A stretch of DNA of 64,000 nucleotides from Flagellimonas_A sp039592695 (GCF_039592695.1 NZ_JBBUTK010000001.1:186001-250000); one strand, 5' to 3'. Shown: positions 45,635-54,365, counted from the stretch's first letter. Made by a program: numbers and translations. The notes: generated by a model not told the origin, from the letters alone.

Positions 45635-46389
45635 TTTTTAGGCGCAAAGTCTTGCAGATTATATTCACCAGAAATCAACATAAATATCATTATTGCCATT
45701 GTCGGTATAAATGCTGATATGAAATACATGGGCAGAAATAAAAGCAATCTTACCAAGGTGTTCCAAAATTTTATATGGTGCAGCTTTTTTAGGGTGTAGA
45801 ACCAATACAAAAGTATTGCAACAATAAAAATGTTTGTAAACCAGAAATAGCTTAAATCGAAAAGGCCAAACAACAAAATGCTGACAAAAACCTGTACAAA
45901 AGAATATGCCCCGACTATGTAGAGCGCTATCACCAAATGTTCTGTAAAATTATACTTGCGAATATCGATGAATACCAAAAATGTTGACAATGCGTAAAAG
46001 GGAACTGAGAAGTAGGAGAGAAGTGCCTGGTATTTAAATATTTTATCCCCGTCAAAATTTTGATTGGTCTGTTCCATTAATTTGAGTCCATAAATATCTT
46101 TTAATACCCAGAACATGATTCCTGATAAGGTAACTGCGATGGCAAAAAAACTTATGGGGTTCATATACTTCTTACGCGCTCCCGATATGTAAGTTTCCGC
46201 AACCAGGGCTGGTTTTGATAGAAGATGTTTTAAAGTTTTAAAAAGGGTATTGTCTAGATTGAACACCTGAAAACTCAGATCATGCCAAACATTTTTGAGT
46301 GTCAATCTATTTCTAATGACCTTTGCACCACATACAGGGCAGTAGCCAAAGTCGCTTCGTAAGCTGCTATTACAATTCTTGCATTGCAT
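45631..46389 (-). CDS. DUF3667 membrane protein with N-terminal zinc ribbon
   Basis: A 252-residue protein. The first 20 residues form a Cys4 zinc ribbon (CKNC x11 CPVC). A DUF3667 segment (NLDNTLFKTLKHLLSKPALVAETYISGARKKYMNPISFFAI) follows, then about five membrane helices. Function unknown. The start overlaps the cdaA stop (TGATG), so it is translationally coupled to the c-di-AMP synthase gene. That suggests, without proof, a link to cell-wall or osmotic signalling. Confidence 0.85.
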   Translation of the reverse strand: MQCKNCNSSLRSDFGYCPVCGAKVIRNRLTLKNVWHDLSFQVFNLDNTLFKTLKHLLSKPALVAETYISGARKKYMNPISFFAIAVTLSGIMFWVLKDIYGLKLMEQTNQNFDGDKIFKYQALLSYFSVPFYALSTFLVFIDIRKYNFTEHLVIALYIVGAYSFVQVFVSILLFGLFDLSYFWFTNIFIVAILLYWFYTLKKLHHIKFWNTLVRLLLFLPMYFISAFIPTMAIMIFMLISGEYNLQDFAPKN

Positions 46390-47174
46390 CAGCTCAAATC
46401 GTTTTTGATTTTTTCGGTGAGTTCTTCCAGATTTTTAAAGGGAATGAATTCACCGCCCTTGATATAACTGATTTGACCCGTTTCTTCACTGACCACCAGA
46501 CATAGGGCATCCGTTTTTTCACTCACACCCACTGCTGCCCGATGGCGCAGGCCGAATCGCAGGGGAATGTCCCTCGCATTTGAAACAGGCAGAATCACCC
46601 TGGTCGCGGTAATGTAGTTGTCTTGTACTATGGCCGCTCCATCATGCAATGGGCTATTTTTATAGAAAATACTTTCGATGATGGGCTGGGTAATTTCAAT
46701 GTTCATGGTGTCACCGGTAGATTTTACAAAATCCAAGCTATTTGTACGCTCAATGACCAGAATGGCCCCGGTCTTGCTTTTTCCCATGGTTGAGCAGGCT
46801 GCAATCAATGCCTCAACATTGGTGTCAGTGGGCATGGCCTCTTGCTTCAAAAACTTGAAGTGTCTTATAAAATTGCGTTTTGAGGCAAAATTGGTGGAAC
46901 CGATCATCAACAGAAATTTTCTGACTTCTTGTTGAAAAACAATGATCAAGGCAATAAGACCGATGCTCATAAAACCGCCCACAATACTGCTGATCATCTT
47001 CATCTGTAACAGTTCTGTAAGTTTCCACAAAGCCCAAACGATGACGATGCCAATAAAAATATTGATAGCTACGGTACCCCTGACCAGTTTGTAGATGTAA
47101 TATAGTAGAACGGCGACGAGAACGATGTCAATGACATCTGTGATTTTAAACTCCAAGAAATTGAGGAAATCCAA
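46389..47174 (-). CDS. cdaA: Diadenylate cyclase CdaA
   Basis: Makes the second messenger c-di-AMP from two ATP. The 261-residue protein has three N-terminal membrane helices and a DAC (DisA_N) domain with the catalytic DGAAIV and RHRAAVGVSE motifs and the GAILVIERTNSL strand. The start seems to be TTG at 47174 (MDFLNFLEFKITDVIDIVLVAVLLYY). This matches the usual CdaA N-terminus, and there is no ATG nearby. It is in an operon with DUF3667 and probably folP (28-nt gap). Confidence 0.9.
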   Translation of the reverse strand: MDFLNFLEFKITDVIDIVLVAVLLYYIYKLVRGTVAINIFIGIVIVWALWKLTELLQMKMISSIVGGFMSIGLIALIIVFQQEVRKFLLMIGSTNFASKRNFIRHFKFLKQEAMPTDTNVEALIAACSTMGKSKTGAILVIERTNSLDFVKSTGDTMNIEITQPIIESIFYKNSPLHDGAAIVQDNYITATRVILPVSNARDIPLRFGLRHRAAVGVSEKTDALCLVVSEETGQISYIKGGEFIPFKNLEELTEKIKNDLS

Positions 47175-47202
47175 AGGCCGTGTTTTTGTAAAAGTAAAAA
47201 AA

Positions 47203-48051
47203 TTAGTGTAACCCTTGTAGTGTACTGTTAGTATTGATTTCGGAAACCAAACGAATGCATTCCACCGCTTCCTTAACGTCGTGCACCCTCAGAATATGAA
47301 CCCCTTTTAAAAGTGCCACGGTATGCAAAACCGAAGTGCCGTTCAATGCGTGTTCAGGAGCGGTTTCAAGCATTTTGTAAACCATCGATTTTCGGCTCAA
47401 TCCCACCAAAATTGGTGATTCAAAATTTTTGAAGAGCTGCAGCTTTCCTAAAAGGTCATAGTTCTGTTGTAGGGTCTTTGCAAAGCCGAAACCGGGGTCA
47501 ATGATAAGGTCATTGATTTTTTTTGAGCGGGCCAATCGAACCTTTTCAGAAAGTGCTTTCATGACATCGGTCACCACATTGTCGTATTCGGTGCGCTTCT
47601 GCATGGTCTGTGGATTACCGCGCATGTGCATGATAATGTAGGGCACCTGATGTTTTGCCACAACATCCATCATCATTTTATCAGAATCCCCGCCTGAAAT
47701 GTCGTTTATCATCGAAGCTCCGATTTCTAAACACGAATCGGCAACTTTGCTGCGAAAGGTATCCACTGAAATCAGTGTTTCGGGAAAGTTTTTCACTACC
47801 GCTTCGAGAACACTGGTGAGTCTTTTGAGTTCTTCTGTTTCAGCAACAAAATCGGCACCAGGCCTTGAACTGTAACCACCAATGTCAATAAAATCGGCAC
47901 CATCAGCTAGCATTTTCTCAACCTGTTTGAGGATGCTGGACTCATGCCTGAACCGACCTCCGTCATAAAAGGAATCAGGGGTAAGGTTAAGAATGCCCAT
48001 CACTTTTGGCCGTGACAGATCAATTAAATTTCCTCGGCAGTTTATGGTCAT
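47203..48051 (-). CDS. folP: Dihydropteroate synthase
   Basis: Joins p-aminobenzoate to dihydropterin pyrophosphate in folate synthesis; the target of sulfonamides. The protein has 282 residues from the ATG at 48051 (a TTG five codons earlier is possible). Motifs: VMGILNLTPDSFYDGG, DFIDIGGYSSRPGA, NDISGG, YIIMHMRGNPQTMQ, IIDPGFGFAK, GLSRKS, and the final LRVHDVKEAVE. It precedes cdaA on the same strand. Confidence 0.95.
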   Translation of the reverse strand: MTINCRGNLIDLSRPKVMGILNLTPDSFYDGGRFRHESSILKQVEKMLADGADFIDIGGYSSRPGADFVAETEELKRLTSVLEAVVKNFPETLISVDTFRSKVADSCLEIGASMINDISGGDSDKMMMDVVAKHQVPYIIMHMRGNPQTMQKRTEYDNVVTDVMKALSEKVRLARSKKINDLIIDPGFGFAKTLQQNYDLLGKLQLFKNFESPILVGLSRKSMVYKMLETAPEHALNGTSVLHTVALLKGVHILRVHDVKEAVECIRLVSEINTNSTLQGLH

Positions 48052-48084
48052 GTATTTATGCGACAATCAAAATTTATAATGCTC

Positions 48085-48118
48085 CGATGCCTATCTGTCA
48101 GCAGACAGGCTTGCATCG
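48085..48118. repeat. Small hairpin repeat related to the 63.8-kb insert
   Basis: CGATGC (48085-48090) and GCATCG (48113-48118) enclose CTATCTGTCAGCAGACAGGC (48091-48110), itself a hairpin with a CTGTC/GACAG stem. The inner 20-mer differs at 4 positions from the 20-nt palindrome at 63759-63778. Confidence 0.6.
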
Positions 48119-48148
48119 AGATAGTTTACTTCAAGTTTTAGGTTTGTG

Positions 48149-48156
48149 TATCTTTG
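48149..48156 (+). promoter_or_regulatory. -7 promoter element of the DUF1599-DoxX-tpiA-prmA genes
   Basis: TATCTTTG fits TAnnTTTG, 50 nt before the ATG at 48207. It also argues against a longer reading frame start at 48006. The -33 element is weak. Confidence 0.5.
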
Positions 48157-48206
48157 GCGTGGCCATATTGTGGCCAACAAATGAATCTACACAATCACAA
48201 AGATAC

Positions 48207-48749
48207 ATGCCAAATACCTCTGAACAATACGACCAAATTATCAATGAGTGTCGTGGGCTTTTTGCAAAAAAGGCCAAAGATTATGGCAGTGCATGGCGTA
48301 TTTTGAGACTGCCGTCACTGACCGATCAAATCTTTATCAAGGCACAGCGCATCAGAAGCCTGCAAGAAAATGAAGTTAAAAAGATTGATGAAGATGAACG
48401 GGGTGAGTTCGTGGGTATCATCAATTATTCGATAATGGCGCTGATTCAGTTGGATAAAGGGGTTGCAGAGCAACCAGACCTGAACATTGAACAGGCCATT
48501 TCACTTTACGATGAAAAAGTGGCATTGACCAAAGACTTGATGGAGAACAAAAATCATGATTATGGTGAGGCGTGGCGTGATATGCGGGTGAGTTCATTGA
48601 CCGATTTGATTTTGCAGAAATTGTTGCGGGTAAAGAGTATTGAAGAAAACAAAGGCCAAACACTGGTGAGTGAAGGTATTGACGCCAATTATCAAGACAT
48701 AGTCAACTATTCGGTTTTTGCGCTAATACACTTAAAAGAAAATTCATGA
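48207..48749 (+). CDS. DUF1599 family protein with internal duplication
   Basis: A 180-residue cytoplasmic protein made of two similar halves. Residues about 10-55 (CRGLFAKKAKDYGSAWRILR, PSLTDQIFIKAQRIRSLQE) and about 105-150 (TKDLMENKNHDYGEAWRDMR, SSLTDLILQKLLRVKSIEE) align well. Each half is followed by a D...INYSIMALIQL type helix. The helical acidic pattern recalls MazG-like nucleotide pyrophosphohydrolases, but activity is unproven. The ATG at 48207 follows the -7 box. The stop overlaps the next start (ATGA). Confidence 0.85.
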   Translation: MPNTSEQYDQIINECRGLFAKKAKDYGSAWRILRLPSLTDQIFIKAQRIRSLQENEVKKIDEDERGEFVGIINYSIMALIQLDKGVAEQPDLNIEQAISLYDEKVALTKDLMENKNHDYGEAWRDMRVSSLTDLILQKLLRVKSIEENKGQTLVSEGIDANYQDIVNYSVFALIHLKENS

Positions 48750-49840
48750 AGTATTTGGTTGCATTTTCAAGAATTTTCGTCGGCGTATTGTTCATCATCA
48801 GCGGTCTTATTAAGCTGAATGATCCCTTGGGTTTTTCCTTCAAGCTGGAAGAATACTTCAGTCAAGGCGTTCTCGACATGCCCATGTTGATGCCCTACGC
48901 TTTGGCGATTTCAATTGTCGTGGTCATTGTTGAGGTGCTTTTGGGCATTATGTTGTTGATAGGCTACAAGCCCAAGATTACGGTGATGAGTCTTTTGGCC
49001 ATGATTGTATTTTTCACCTTTTTGACATTCTACTCCGCATACTTCAATAAAGTGACCGATTGTGGCTGTTTTGGTGATGCCATTAAACTGACCCCGTGGG
49101 AATCGTTTACAAAAGACGTGATTCTGTTGGTGCTGATTGTAATCTTGGTGATAGGTGTTTCGTACATCAAACCATTATTTGGCAAAAGAACCAATAATCT
49201 CATTGTTGCACTCTCAATTTTAGCATGTACAGTCTTTTGCTATTACGTGTTGAACCATTTGCCCGTGGTTGACTTTAGGCCTTATAAAATCGGAGCCAAT
49301 ATCCAAGAAGGCATGTCGGTACCCGATGATGCGCCTCAGGCCATATATGAATATGCCTGGAAATTCATAGTGGATGGAAAAGAAAAAGTAATTGTCACCA
49401 ACGGAGCGTATCCGACAGTTGATGGTGAGTTCGTAGATGTTGAGACTACTGAAATCCAAAAAGGGTATGAACCACCCATTCACGATTTCACCATAGAAAA
49501 GAACGGCGAAGATTTTACGGAAGCGATGTTGCAAGAAGATAAGCTCATCATGGTCATTGCCTATGATTTGGCGAAAAGTGAAATGGATGCATTTAGTGGA
49601 GTGAAAAAAGTGACCGACGAAGCCTTAAAAAAAGGATATAAAATCATCGGCATGTCTGCCTCAAGCAGCGAACAAGGCAGTGCAATCAGCAAAGAATACG
49701 ATTTAGACTTCGAATTCTATTTTACAGATGAGACGACCTTGAAGACGATTGTACGGTCGAATCCCGCAATTCTGGTTTTAAAAAAGGGAACCATCAAACA
49801 AAAAAAGCATTACAACGATATTGATAACATAGAATTATAA
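48746..49840 (+). CDS. DoxX/MauE-type membrane protein (BT_3928 family)
   Basis: A 364-residue protein. The N-terminal half has four or more membrane helices of DoxX/MauE type, starting FSRIFVGVLFIISGLIKLNDPLGFSFKLEEYF. It includes CGCFGDA, a redox-type Cys pair, on an extracytoplasmic loop. The C-terminal ~190 residues form a periplasmic thioredoxin-like region without a CxxC, with LIMVIAYDLAKSEMDAF and NPAILVLKKGTI. It may handle disulfides or quinone-linked redox at the membrane. Coupled to the DUF1599 gene; tpiA follows after 21 nt. Confidence 0.8.
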   Translation: MKYLVAFSRIFVGVLFIISGLIKLNDPLGFSFKLEEYFSQGVLDMPMLMPYALAISIVVVIVEVLLGIMLLIGYKPKITVMSLLAMIVFFTFLTFYSAYFNKVTDCGCFGDAIKLTPWESFTKDVILLVLIVILVIGVSYIKPLFGKRTNNLIVALSILACTVFCYYVLNHLPVVDFRPYKIGANIQEGMSVPDDAPQAIYEYAWKFIVDGKEKVIVTNGAYPTVDGEFVDVETTEIQKGYEPPIHDFTIEKNGEDFTEAMLQEDKLIMVIAYDLAKSEMDAFSGVKKVTDEALKKGYKIIGMSASSSEQGSAISKEYDLDFEFYFTDETTLKTIVRSNPAILVLKKGTIKQKKHYNDIDNIEL

Positions 49841-49861
49841 CCTTCTGAAAATTTTAAAAAT

Positions 49862-50611
49862 ATGAGAACCAAAATAGTGGCCGGCAATTGGAAAATGAAC
49901 AAAACACACAGTGAGACTGAATCACTTTTGACCGAACTATCCGCAAAACGGCCTGATACAACCGCTGAGATTATAGTTGCGCCCACTTTTGTGAATCTGG
50001 CAGCTGCCCGAGAACAATTAAGCGACTCTATCATTCAAGTTGCCGCACAGAACATGCACTTTGCCGAAAATGGCGCCTACACCGGTGAAATCTCGGCCGA
50101 TATGTTACTTGATATTGGCGTAGAGACCGTCATTCTCGGTCATTCAGAAAGACGCGCCCATTTTGGTGAGACCGATGATTTGTTGGCAAAAAAAGTGAAG
50201 ACCGCTCTGAACAAGAACATGCGCATCATTTTCTGTTTTGGTGAAGAGTTGGAAGATAGAAAATCGGGCAACCATTTTTCTGTGGTAGAAAGCCAGCTCA
50301 AAAATGCGTTGTTTGATTTGGCTGCAACAGCTTGGAAAGGTATTGTGTTGGCCTACGAACCTGTTTGGGCCATTGGTACTGGTGAGACTGCTTCCCCTGA
50401 GCAGGCACAAGAAATGCACGCCTTTATACGAAAGGCCATAGCTGACAATTATGATGGTGCTACCGCCAATTCGGTTTCCATTTTGTACGGTGGCAGTGTA
50501 AAACCGAACAATGCAGAAGACATTTTCTCGAAGCCTGATGTTGATGGAGGCCTCATTGGTGGAGCTTCTCTCAACTGCGGTGACTTTATCGCCATAGTCA
50601 AAGCCATTTGA
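49862..50611 (+). CDS. tpiA: Triose-phosphate isomerase
   Basis: Glycolytic enzyme interconverting DHAP and G3P. The 249-residue length is standard. Catalytic residues are visible: Lys in GNWKMNK, His in ILGHSERR, Glu in AYEPVWAIGTG. The flexible loop 6 and the phosphate-binding YGGSVKPNN and GLIGGASL are intact. It sits third in the DUF1599-DoxX-tpiA-prmA cluster. Confidence 0.97.
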   Translation: MRTKIVAGNWKMNKTHSETESLLTELSAKRPDTTAEIIVAPTFVNLAAAREQLSDSIIQVAAQNMHFAENGAYTGEISADMLLDIGVETVILGHSERRAHFGETDDLLAKKVKTALNKNMRIIFCFGEELEDRKSGNHFSVVESQLKNALFDLAATAWKGIVLAYEPVWAIGTGETASPEQAQEMHAFIRKAIADNYDGATANSVSILYGGSVKPNNAEDIFSKPDVDGGLIGGASLNCGDFIAIVKAI

Positions 50612-50623
50612 TTAGAATTTGTC

Positions 50624-50643
50624 ATTTCCGCCAAGGCGGAAAT
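50624..50643. repeat. Perfect palindrome between tpiA and prmA
   Basis: ATTTCCGCC (50624-50632), AA, GGCGGAAAT (50635-50643), a 9-bp perfect stem. There is no T-run, so it looks like a dispersed palindromic repeat rather than a terminator. It would be coding only if prmA started at the distant TTG at 50619. Confidence 0.6.
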
Positions 50644-50657
50644 CTAATGAAAACCCA

Positions 50658-51482
50658 TTGAATTATCTAGAGTTCAATTTTCGTATTGCTCCTGTGCAGC
50701 CTGCTGGCGAGATTCTCATCGCAGAACTTTCACAATTGGGCTTCGAGAGTTTTGTGGAACAGGAGGGTGGTGTATTGACCTATATCAAATCAGAAGACTT
50801 TGTAGGTTTTGATAGTGTTCATATCCTAAAGAATCCAGATGTTGAAATCACTTGGTCCTCCAAAGAAATTGTGCAACAAAACTGGAATGCCGAATGGGAG
50901 CGTAACTTCAAACCCATCAGGGTCGGGGATGAATGCATGGTGAGGGCGCCATTCCATCCAAAAGAAAATGTCAAATATGACATTGTCATAGAGCCGAAAA
51001 TGAGTTTTGGTACAGGGCATCACGAAACGACTTACATGATGCTGCAACATGTGTTAAAAAATGATTTCTCTGATAAGACAGTACTTGATATGGGTTGCGG
51101 CACCGGTGTTTTGGCCATACTGGCCGAAAAAAGGGGCGCAAAAGTAATAGATGCCATTGATATTGACCCTTGGTGCTATGAGAATACCCAAGAAAATATA
51201 TCAAGAAACGGATGCGAACACATTTTGGTCTTTCAAGGTGATTCCAGTCTTCTCACCAACAGGCAATACGATGTTGTTCTGGCCAACATCAACAAAAATA
51301 TTTTGATACAAGACATACCTATTTATGCCAAAATACTTTCTGGGGATGGACTTCTTTTTTTAAGCGGTTTTTACAAATCAGATATAGAGGCCATCAATGA
51401 AAAATGCGCTTCTGTTGGCCTGAACTTTACGAAGTCTTACGAAGAGAATGATTGGGTGGCTTCCGTTCATCGATTTTATTAA
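50658..51482 (+). CDS. prmA: Ribosomal protein L11 methyltransferase
   Basis: SAM-dependent enzyme that trimethylates L11. From the TTG at 50658 the protein has 274 residues and begins LNYLEFNFRIAPVQPAGEIL, as flavobacterial PrmA proteins do. SAM-site motifs are FGTGHHETT, VLDMGCGTGVLAILA, IDIDPWCYENTQEN and VLANINKNIL. An alternative TTG at 50619 would read through the palindrome and add 13 odd residues. There is no in-frame ATG near the start. Confidence 0.9.
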   Translation: MNYLEFNFRIAPVQPAGEILIAELSQLGFESFVEQEGGVLTYIKSEDFVGFDSVHILKNPDVEITWSSKEIVQQNWNAEWERNFKPIRVGDECMVRAPFHPKENVKYDIVIEPKMSFGTGHHETTYMMLQHVLKNDFSDKTVLDMGCGTGVLAILAEKRGAKVIDAIDIDPWCYENTQENISRNGCEHILVFQGDSSLLTNRQYDVVLANINKNILIQDIPIYAKILSGDGLLFLSGFYKSDIEAINEKCASVGLNFTKSYEENDWVASVHRFY

Positions 51483-51562
51483 TGAAATCATAAAATTCTT
51501 ACAGATTATCATTATCTTCTTTCACATTTTGAAAGAATTTTTTAACCCTAAATCACAGTATC

Positions 51563-52420
51563 ATGAAGCATTTTAAATTGCCCATTTTGGGCCTGGTTTT
51601 GTCGTGTACACTCGTTTCGTGCGAAAAAGAATCCGTAGACCCTATTGAAAACCAAGATTCTGTTGAAGTTCAAGAAGTAACCCAACTTGAAGTTACAGAA
51701 GAGGTTTCCGAAGTATTCAAGAAAAACTTTTTCAATTCAGTCAAGGTCGGTGTTATAGATTTTCACCTACCTGATGGCACCATTGAACAGCGCTATCAGA
51801 TTGAGGATGACATCACATTTTCTGTTGAACAATTTGAGCATTTGGCCAAGCTCGGCAACACTACAGAGAAGAATTACCACACCAACAATTTGGTTTCTCC
51901 AAGAACACTGACCATTATCGGCTATACAGGCGGATCATTTGCACTATCAAGCAAAGAACGCACTGCACTGCAATGGGCGGTCAACAATTATAATCGGCTG
52001 AACTTGAGTATTCAACTTTCCCTGAGTTTTGGTACCAATTATCAAAACAAAGACATGGTGGTATACAACAACACCCGTAACAACCCCGGCAGAAGTGGGG
52101 GAGTGGCTGGCTTTCCCAGTAATGGCAACCCCAATAAGTTCATCCAGATTTACGGGCTCAGCGGATTTTCAACCAATGTCAACGAGCATGTGATTACGCA
52201 CGAAATCGGTCATTCGGTTGGTTTTAGACATACCGATTGGTTCAGTCGTGAGAGCTGTGGTGAAAATGTAAATGAGGGTGTGGGAAGCATTGGGGCGAAT
52301 CCCATACCGGGTACTCCCGAGGGTTATGATCCTACTTCATTGATGCTGGCCTGTTTTAGTTCGAATACCGATGGTGAGTTCAACAACAACGATATTATCG
52401 CATTGCAATATCTTTATTGA
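51563..52420 (+). CDS. Zinc metalloprotease lipoprotein (M57-like)
   Basis: A 285-residue lipoprotein (lipobox TLVSC, then EKESVDP). The catalytic zinc motif HEIGHSVGFRH lies near residues 213-223, the extended HExxHxxGxxH form of metzincins. A C-terminal segment SLMLACFSS could act as the Met-turn region. The upstream part (TIIGYTGGSFALSSKERTALQWAVNNYN) resembles the M57/dual-action protease family of Bacteroidota. It is exported and surface or periplasm anchored. A terminator follows at 52444. Confidence 0.8.
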   Translation: MKHFKLPILGLVLSCTLVSCEKESVDPIENQDSVEVQEVTQLEVTEEVSEVFKKNFFNSVKVGVIDFHLPDGTIEQRYQIEDDITFSVEQFEHLAKLGNTTEKNYHTNNLVSPRTLTIIGYTGGSFALSSKERTALQWAVNNYNRLNLSIQLSLSFGTNYQNKDMVVYNNTRNNPGRSGGVAGFPSNGNPNKFIQIYGLSGFSTNVNEHVITHEIGHSVGFRHTDWFSRESCGENVNEGVGSIGANPIPGTPEGYDPTSLMLACFSSNTDGEFNNNDIIALQYLY

Positions 52421-52443
52421 TTTTTTAGCGTATTTGTTGTGTT

Positions 52444-52468
52444 AAAAGTGCCCACGTGGCACTTTTTT
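52444..52468 (+). terminator. Terminator after the metalloprotease gene
   Basis: AAAAGTGCC (52444-52452), loop CACGT, GGCACTTTT (52458-52466), with the T-run continuing past the stem. Confidence 0.85.
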
Positions 52469-52542
52469 ATTTCAGAAAACTTATATTTAAACGAATAGAA
52501 ACAATTACTTGTTTTCAACCGTCAGATCAATTCATTAACGAT

Positions 52543-52821
52543 ATGTTTGGAACAAAAGAAAAAATACTTGAAGAGGTTCTGTTGGATGAAGAGGTCGTCA
52601 AACAAAATGAGATCGTACTTTTCAACGATGACGTCAATACTTTTGACCATGTCATACAGACATTGATAGACGTTTGCGACCATACCCCTGAACAGGCAGA
52701 ACAATGTTCACTTATTGTACATTATAACGGAAAATGCACAGTGAAGACAGGTGAATATGATGATTTAAAGCCCCGTTGCTCAAGATTGCTCCAAGCAGGT
52801 TTAAGCGCTGAGATTATCTAA
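52543..52821 (+). CDS. clpS: ATP-dependent Clp protease adaptor ClpS
   Basis: A 92-residue N-end-rule adaptor for ClpAP-type proteases. The core is recognisable: IVLFNDDVNTFDHVIQTL with the N-degron-binding Asn/Asp, CDHTPEQAEQCSLIVHYNGKCTV with the key His, and a final helix RCSRLLQAGLSAEI. The start ATG at 52543 (MFGTKEKILEEV) gives the usual length; an earlier GTG at 52456 would run into the preceding terminator. Confidence 0.9.
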   Translation: MFGTKEKILEEVLLDEEVVKQNEIVLFNDDVNTFDHVIQTLIDVCDHTPEQAEQCSLIVHYNGKCTVKTGEYDDLKPRCSRLLQAGLSAEII

Positions 52822-53002
52822 TTTCCACTTTTTCTCTTTTTTTAGATTGGGTTATGTTTTTCAGGATTTTTTGAAATAACGCTATAGATCCTTTGCGCAA
52901 GGTTACCTAAAACTAAAATCATTATTAATTTTTTAGCACATTTTCTTTTTTGAGCGTCAATTTCAGATAACTTTATAACCCTAACCAACCGATTCCTTAA
53001 TA

Positions 53003-53638
53003 ATGAGTGAATTTTTTAAAGCTGAGCTTAAAGATCGATTTTTGGGTTATGCGACCGATCGAGACGATTATTTTGAGGTACAGCTTTTGTACGATGAGTT
53101 TTTGAGGCCGAACTACAGTCTTGAATATACTCAAAAGCTGGTGAAAGAGATTGTCGAGTATGATCCAGAACTATTGGATGTTATGAGCGGTAACGGCACC
53201 AATTTTTTTATGGTTTCGGGTACCGATAGCACTGAAGGTTTTTTGGAAGAAGGAGGTTTCACCGATTTGTTCATCAAGGAGGAAGAAAAATGGGATAATT
53301 TTTTGGAACACCTTTCGTACAATATCAAGGCCACCTCAAAAGAAAGTGCTCTTTTGGGCAAGCCTGAAAAACATAGATCGCGCAAAGAAATAAGTATGCT
53401 TGCAGCCCTTATTGCAGGTGTTGCGTTGAGCTTTGTGTTTGCCTTCTACAGTTTTGTGAAAAGCATTTCTTCACAAGAAAACTATGTCACCAAGCAAGAA
53501 TTGCAAAATGCACTCAATGGACTTCATGCAGCACCAGAAGAAAATCAGGAATCAAACGAAAGTCTGAGTGCCCATTATCAAGAAAAGATTACCGATTCAA
53601 TGCATATCGAAACACCTGAAACGAATACTGCCAAGTAG
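53003..53638 (+). CDS. Single-pass membrane protein, unknown
   Basis: A 211-residue protein I do not recognise. Residues 1-125 are cytoplasmic-looking and acidic (DRDDYFEVQLLYDEF, IVEYDPELLDVMSGNG). One membrane helix lies at about 133-153 (AALIAGVALSFVFAFYSFV). It is followed by a short polar tail (QENYVTKQELQNALNG) that could form a coiled coil. Stand-alone unit between clpS and a convergent lipoprotein gene, whose stop lies 5 nt beyond. Confidence 0.6.
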   Translation: MSEFFKAELKDRFLGYATDRDDYFEVQLLYDEFLRPNYSLEYTQKLVKEIVEYDPELLDVMSGNGTNFFMVSGTDSTEGFLEEGGFTDLFIKEEEKWDNFLEHLSYNIKATSKESALLGKPEKHRSRKEISMLAALIAGVALSFVFAFYSFVKSISSQENYVTKQELQNALNGLHAAPEENQESNESLSAHYQEKITDSMHIETPETNTAK

Positions 53639-53643
53639 TAATG

Positions 53644-54117
53644 TTACTGCTTCATGTAAACAAGACTTTGAAGGCCGGGTAAATCATTGCCAACCACCAA
53701 AGTCAAACTGCTGCCATTGAAAAAATAGACAACTTCCAAATCTCCGGCAAGTCTCAGAGAAGTTCCAGAGAATTCCCATTGGCCAGACCTTTCGACTACA
53801 TCCGAACAACTTATGCTATATAAATTTCCTGTAATAGGCGTGATAAGGTCTGGAAAAACCCCGACCGAAGACCATGTGCTATTTTGGTTCAATATCAATG
53901 TGTCTCTTAGACAATCTACTTCGGTCAAAAGATTGGTGGTAGTGGTGCCGTCATCATTGGTGTCAATAGCCTCACTCACGTTTATCTCGGTCAACTCCCA
54001 AGTTCCGATAAGTTCTGCATTGATTTCACCGCCACCTCCTGTTGAATCATCTGAAGAGCATGATTGAAAAAAGAAGCAAACTAAAATGGCAGTGAATAAA
54101 TAGGTAACAAATTTCAT
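53644..54117 (-). CDS. Lipocalin-like lipoprotein
   Basis: A 157-residue lipoprotein (lipobox FFQSC, then SSDDSTGGGGE, the usual acidic/Gly linker for surface-exposed lipoproteins). The body begins LIGTWELTEINV and continues with CLRDTLILNQNSTW and GQWEFSGTSLRL, the pattern of lipocalin-like small barrels abundant in flavobacteria. Ligand unknown. Confidence 0.75.
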   Translation of the reverse strand: MKFVTYLFTAILVCFFFQSCSSDDSTGGGGEINAELIGTWELTEINVSEAIDTNDDGTTTTNLLTEVDCLRDTLILNQNSTWSSVGVFPDLITPITGNLYSISCSDVVERSGQWEFSGTSLRLAGDLEVVYFFNGSSLTLVVGNDLPGLQSLVYMKQ

Positions 54118-54251
54118 AACGAATTTTCATCCAATTTACGGTTAAAGTCGTGAAATGAAAAATTCCATGTGTATTTGACACATGTATTCTATGTTTGTAG
54201 TGACCATTGTAGGATTTTCTGCGCCCTGCTTGAACATCCAAACAAAGCCCC

Positions 54252-54269
54252 TCCCGATAGCTATCGGGA
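54252..54269. repeat. Perfect 18-nt palindromic repeat
   Basis: TCCCGATAGCTATCGGGA, a self-complementary element of a type common in flavobacterial intergenic regions. It lies directly next to the nested inverted repeat that follows tRNA-Arg. Confidence 0.7.
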
Positions 54270-54272
54270 TAA

Positions 54273-54360
54273 AAACCACAAAAAGAAACACTGTGCTTTA
54301 TTTCAAAAAAGAAGCGAGCTTCTTTTTGAAACTCGCTTGTATTTCCACTTTTTGTGGTTT
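54273..54360 (-). terminator. Nested inverted repeat and probable tRNA-Arg terminator
   Basis: The outer arms AAACCACAAAAAG (54273-54285) and CTTTTTGTGGTTT (54348-54360) are perfectly complementary over 13 bp. The inner arms AAAAAGAAGC (54306-54315) and GCTTCTTTTT (54318-54327) form a terminator-like stem. AAGCGAG (54313-54319) can instead pair with CTCGCTT (54332-54338), an alternative fold. It lies 5 nt from the tRNA-Arg 3' end. Confidence 0.6.
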
Positions 54361-54365
54361 ATTCG

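Noticed and set aside
48006..48206. 67-residue N-terminal extension of the DUF1599 protein
   Set aside because: It overlaps the folP start, the hairpin repeat at 48085-48118 and the -7 promoter box; DUF1599 homology starts at 48207.
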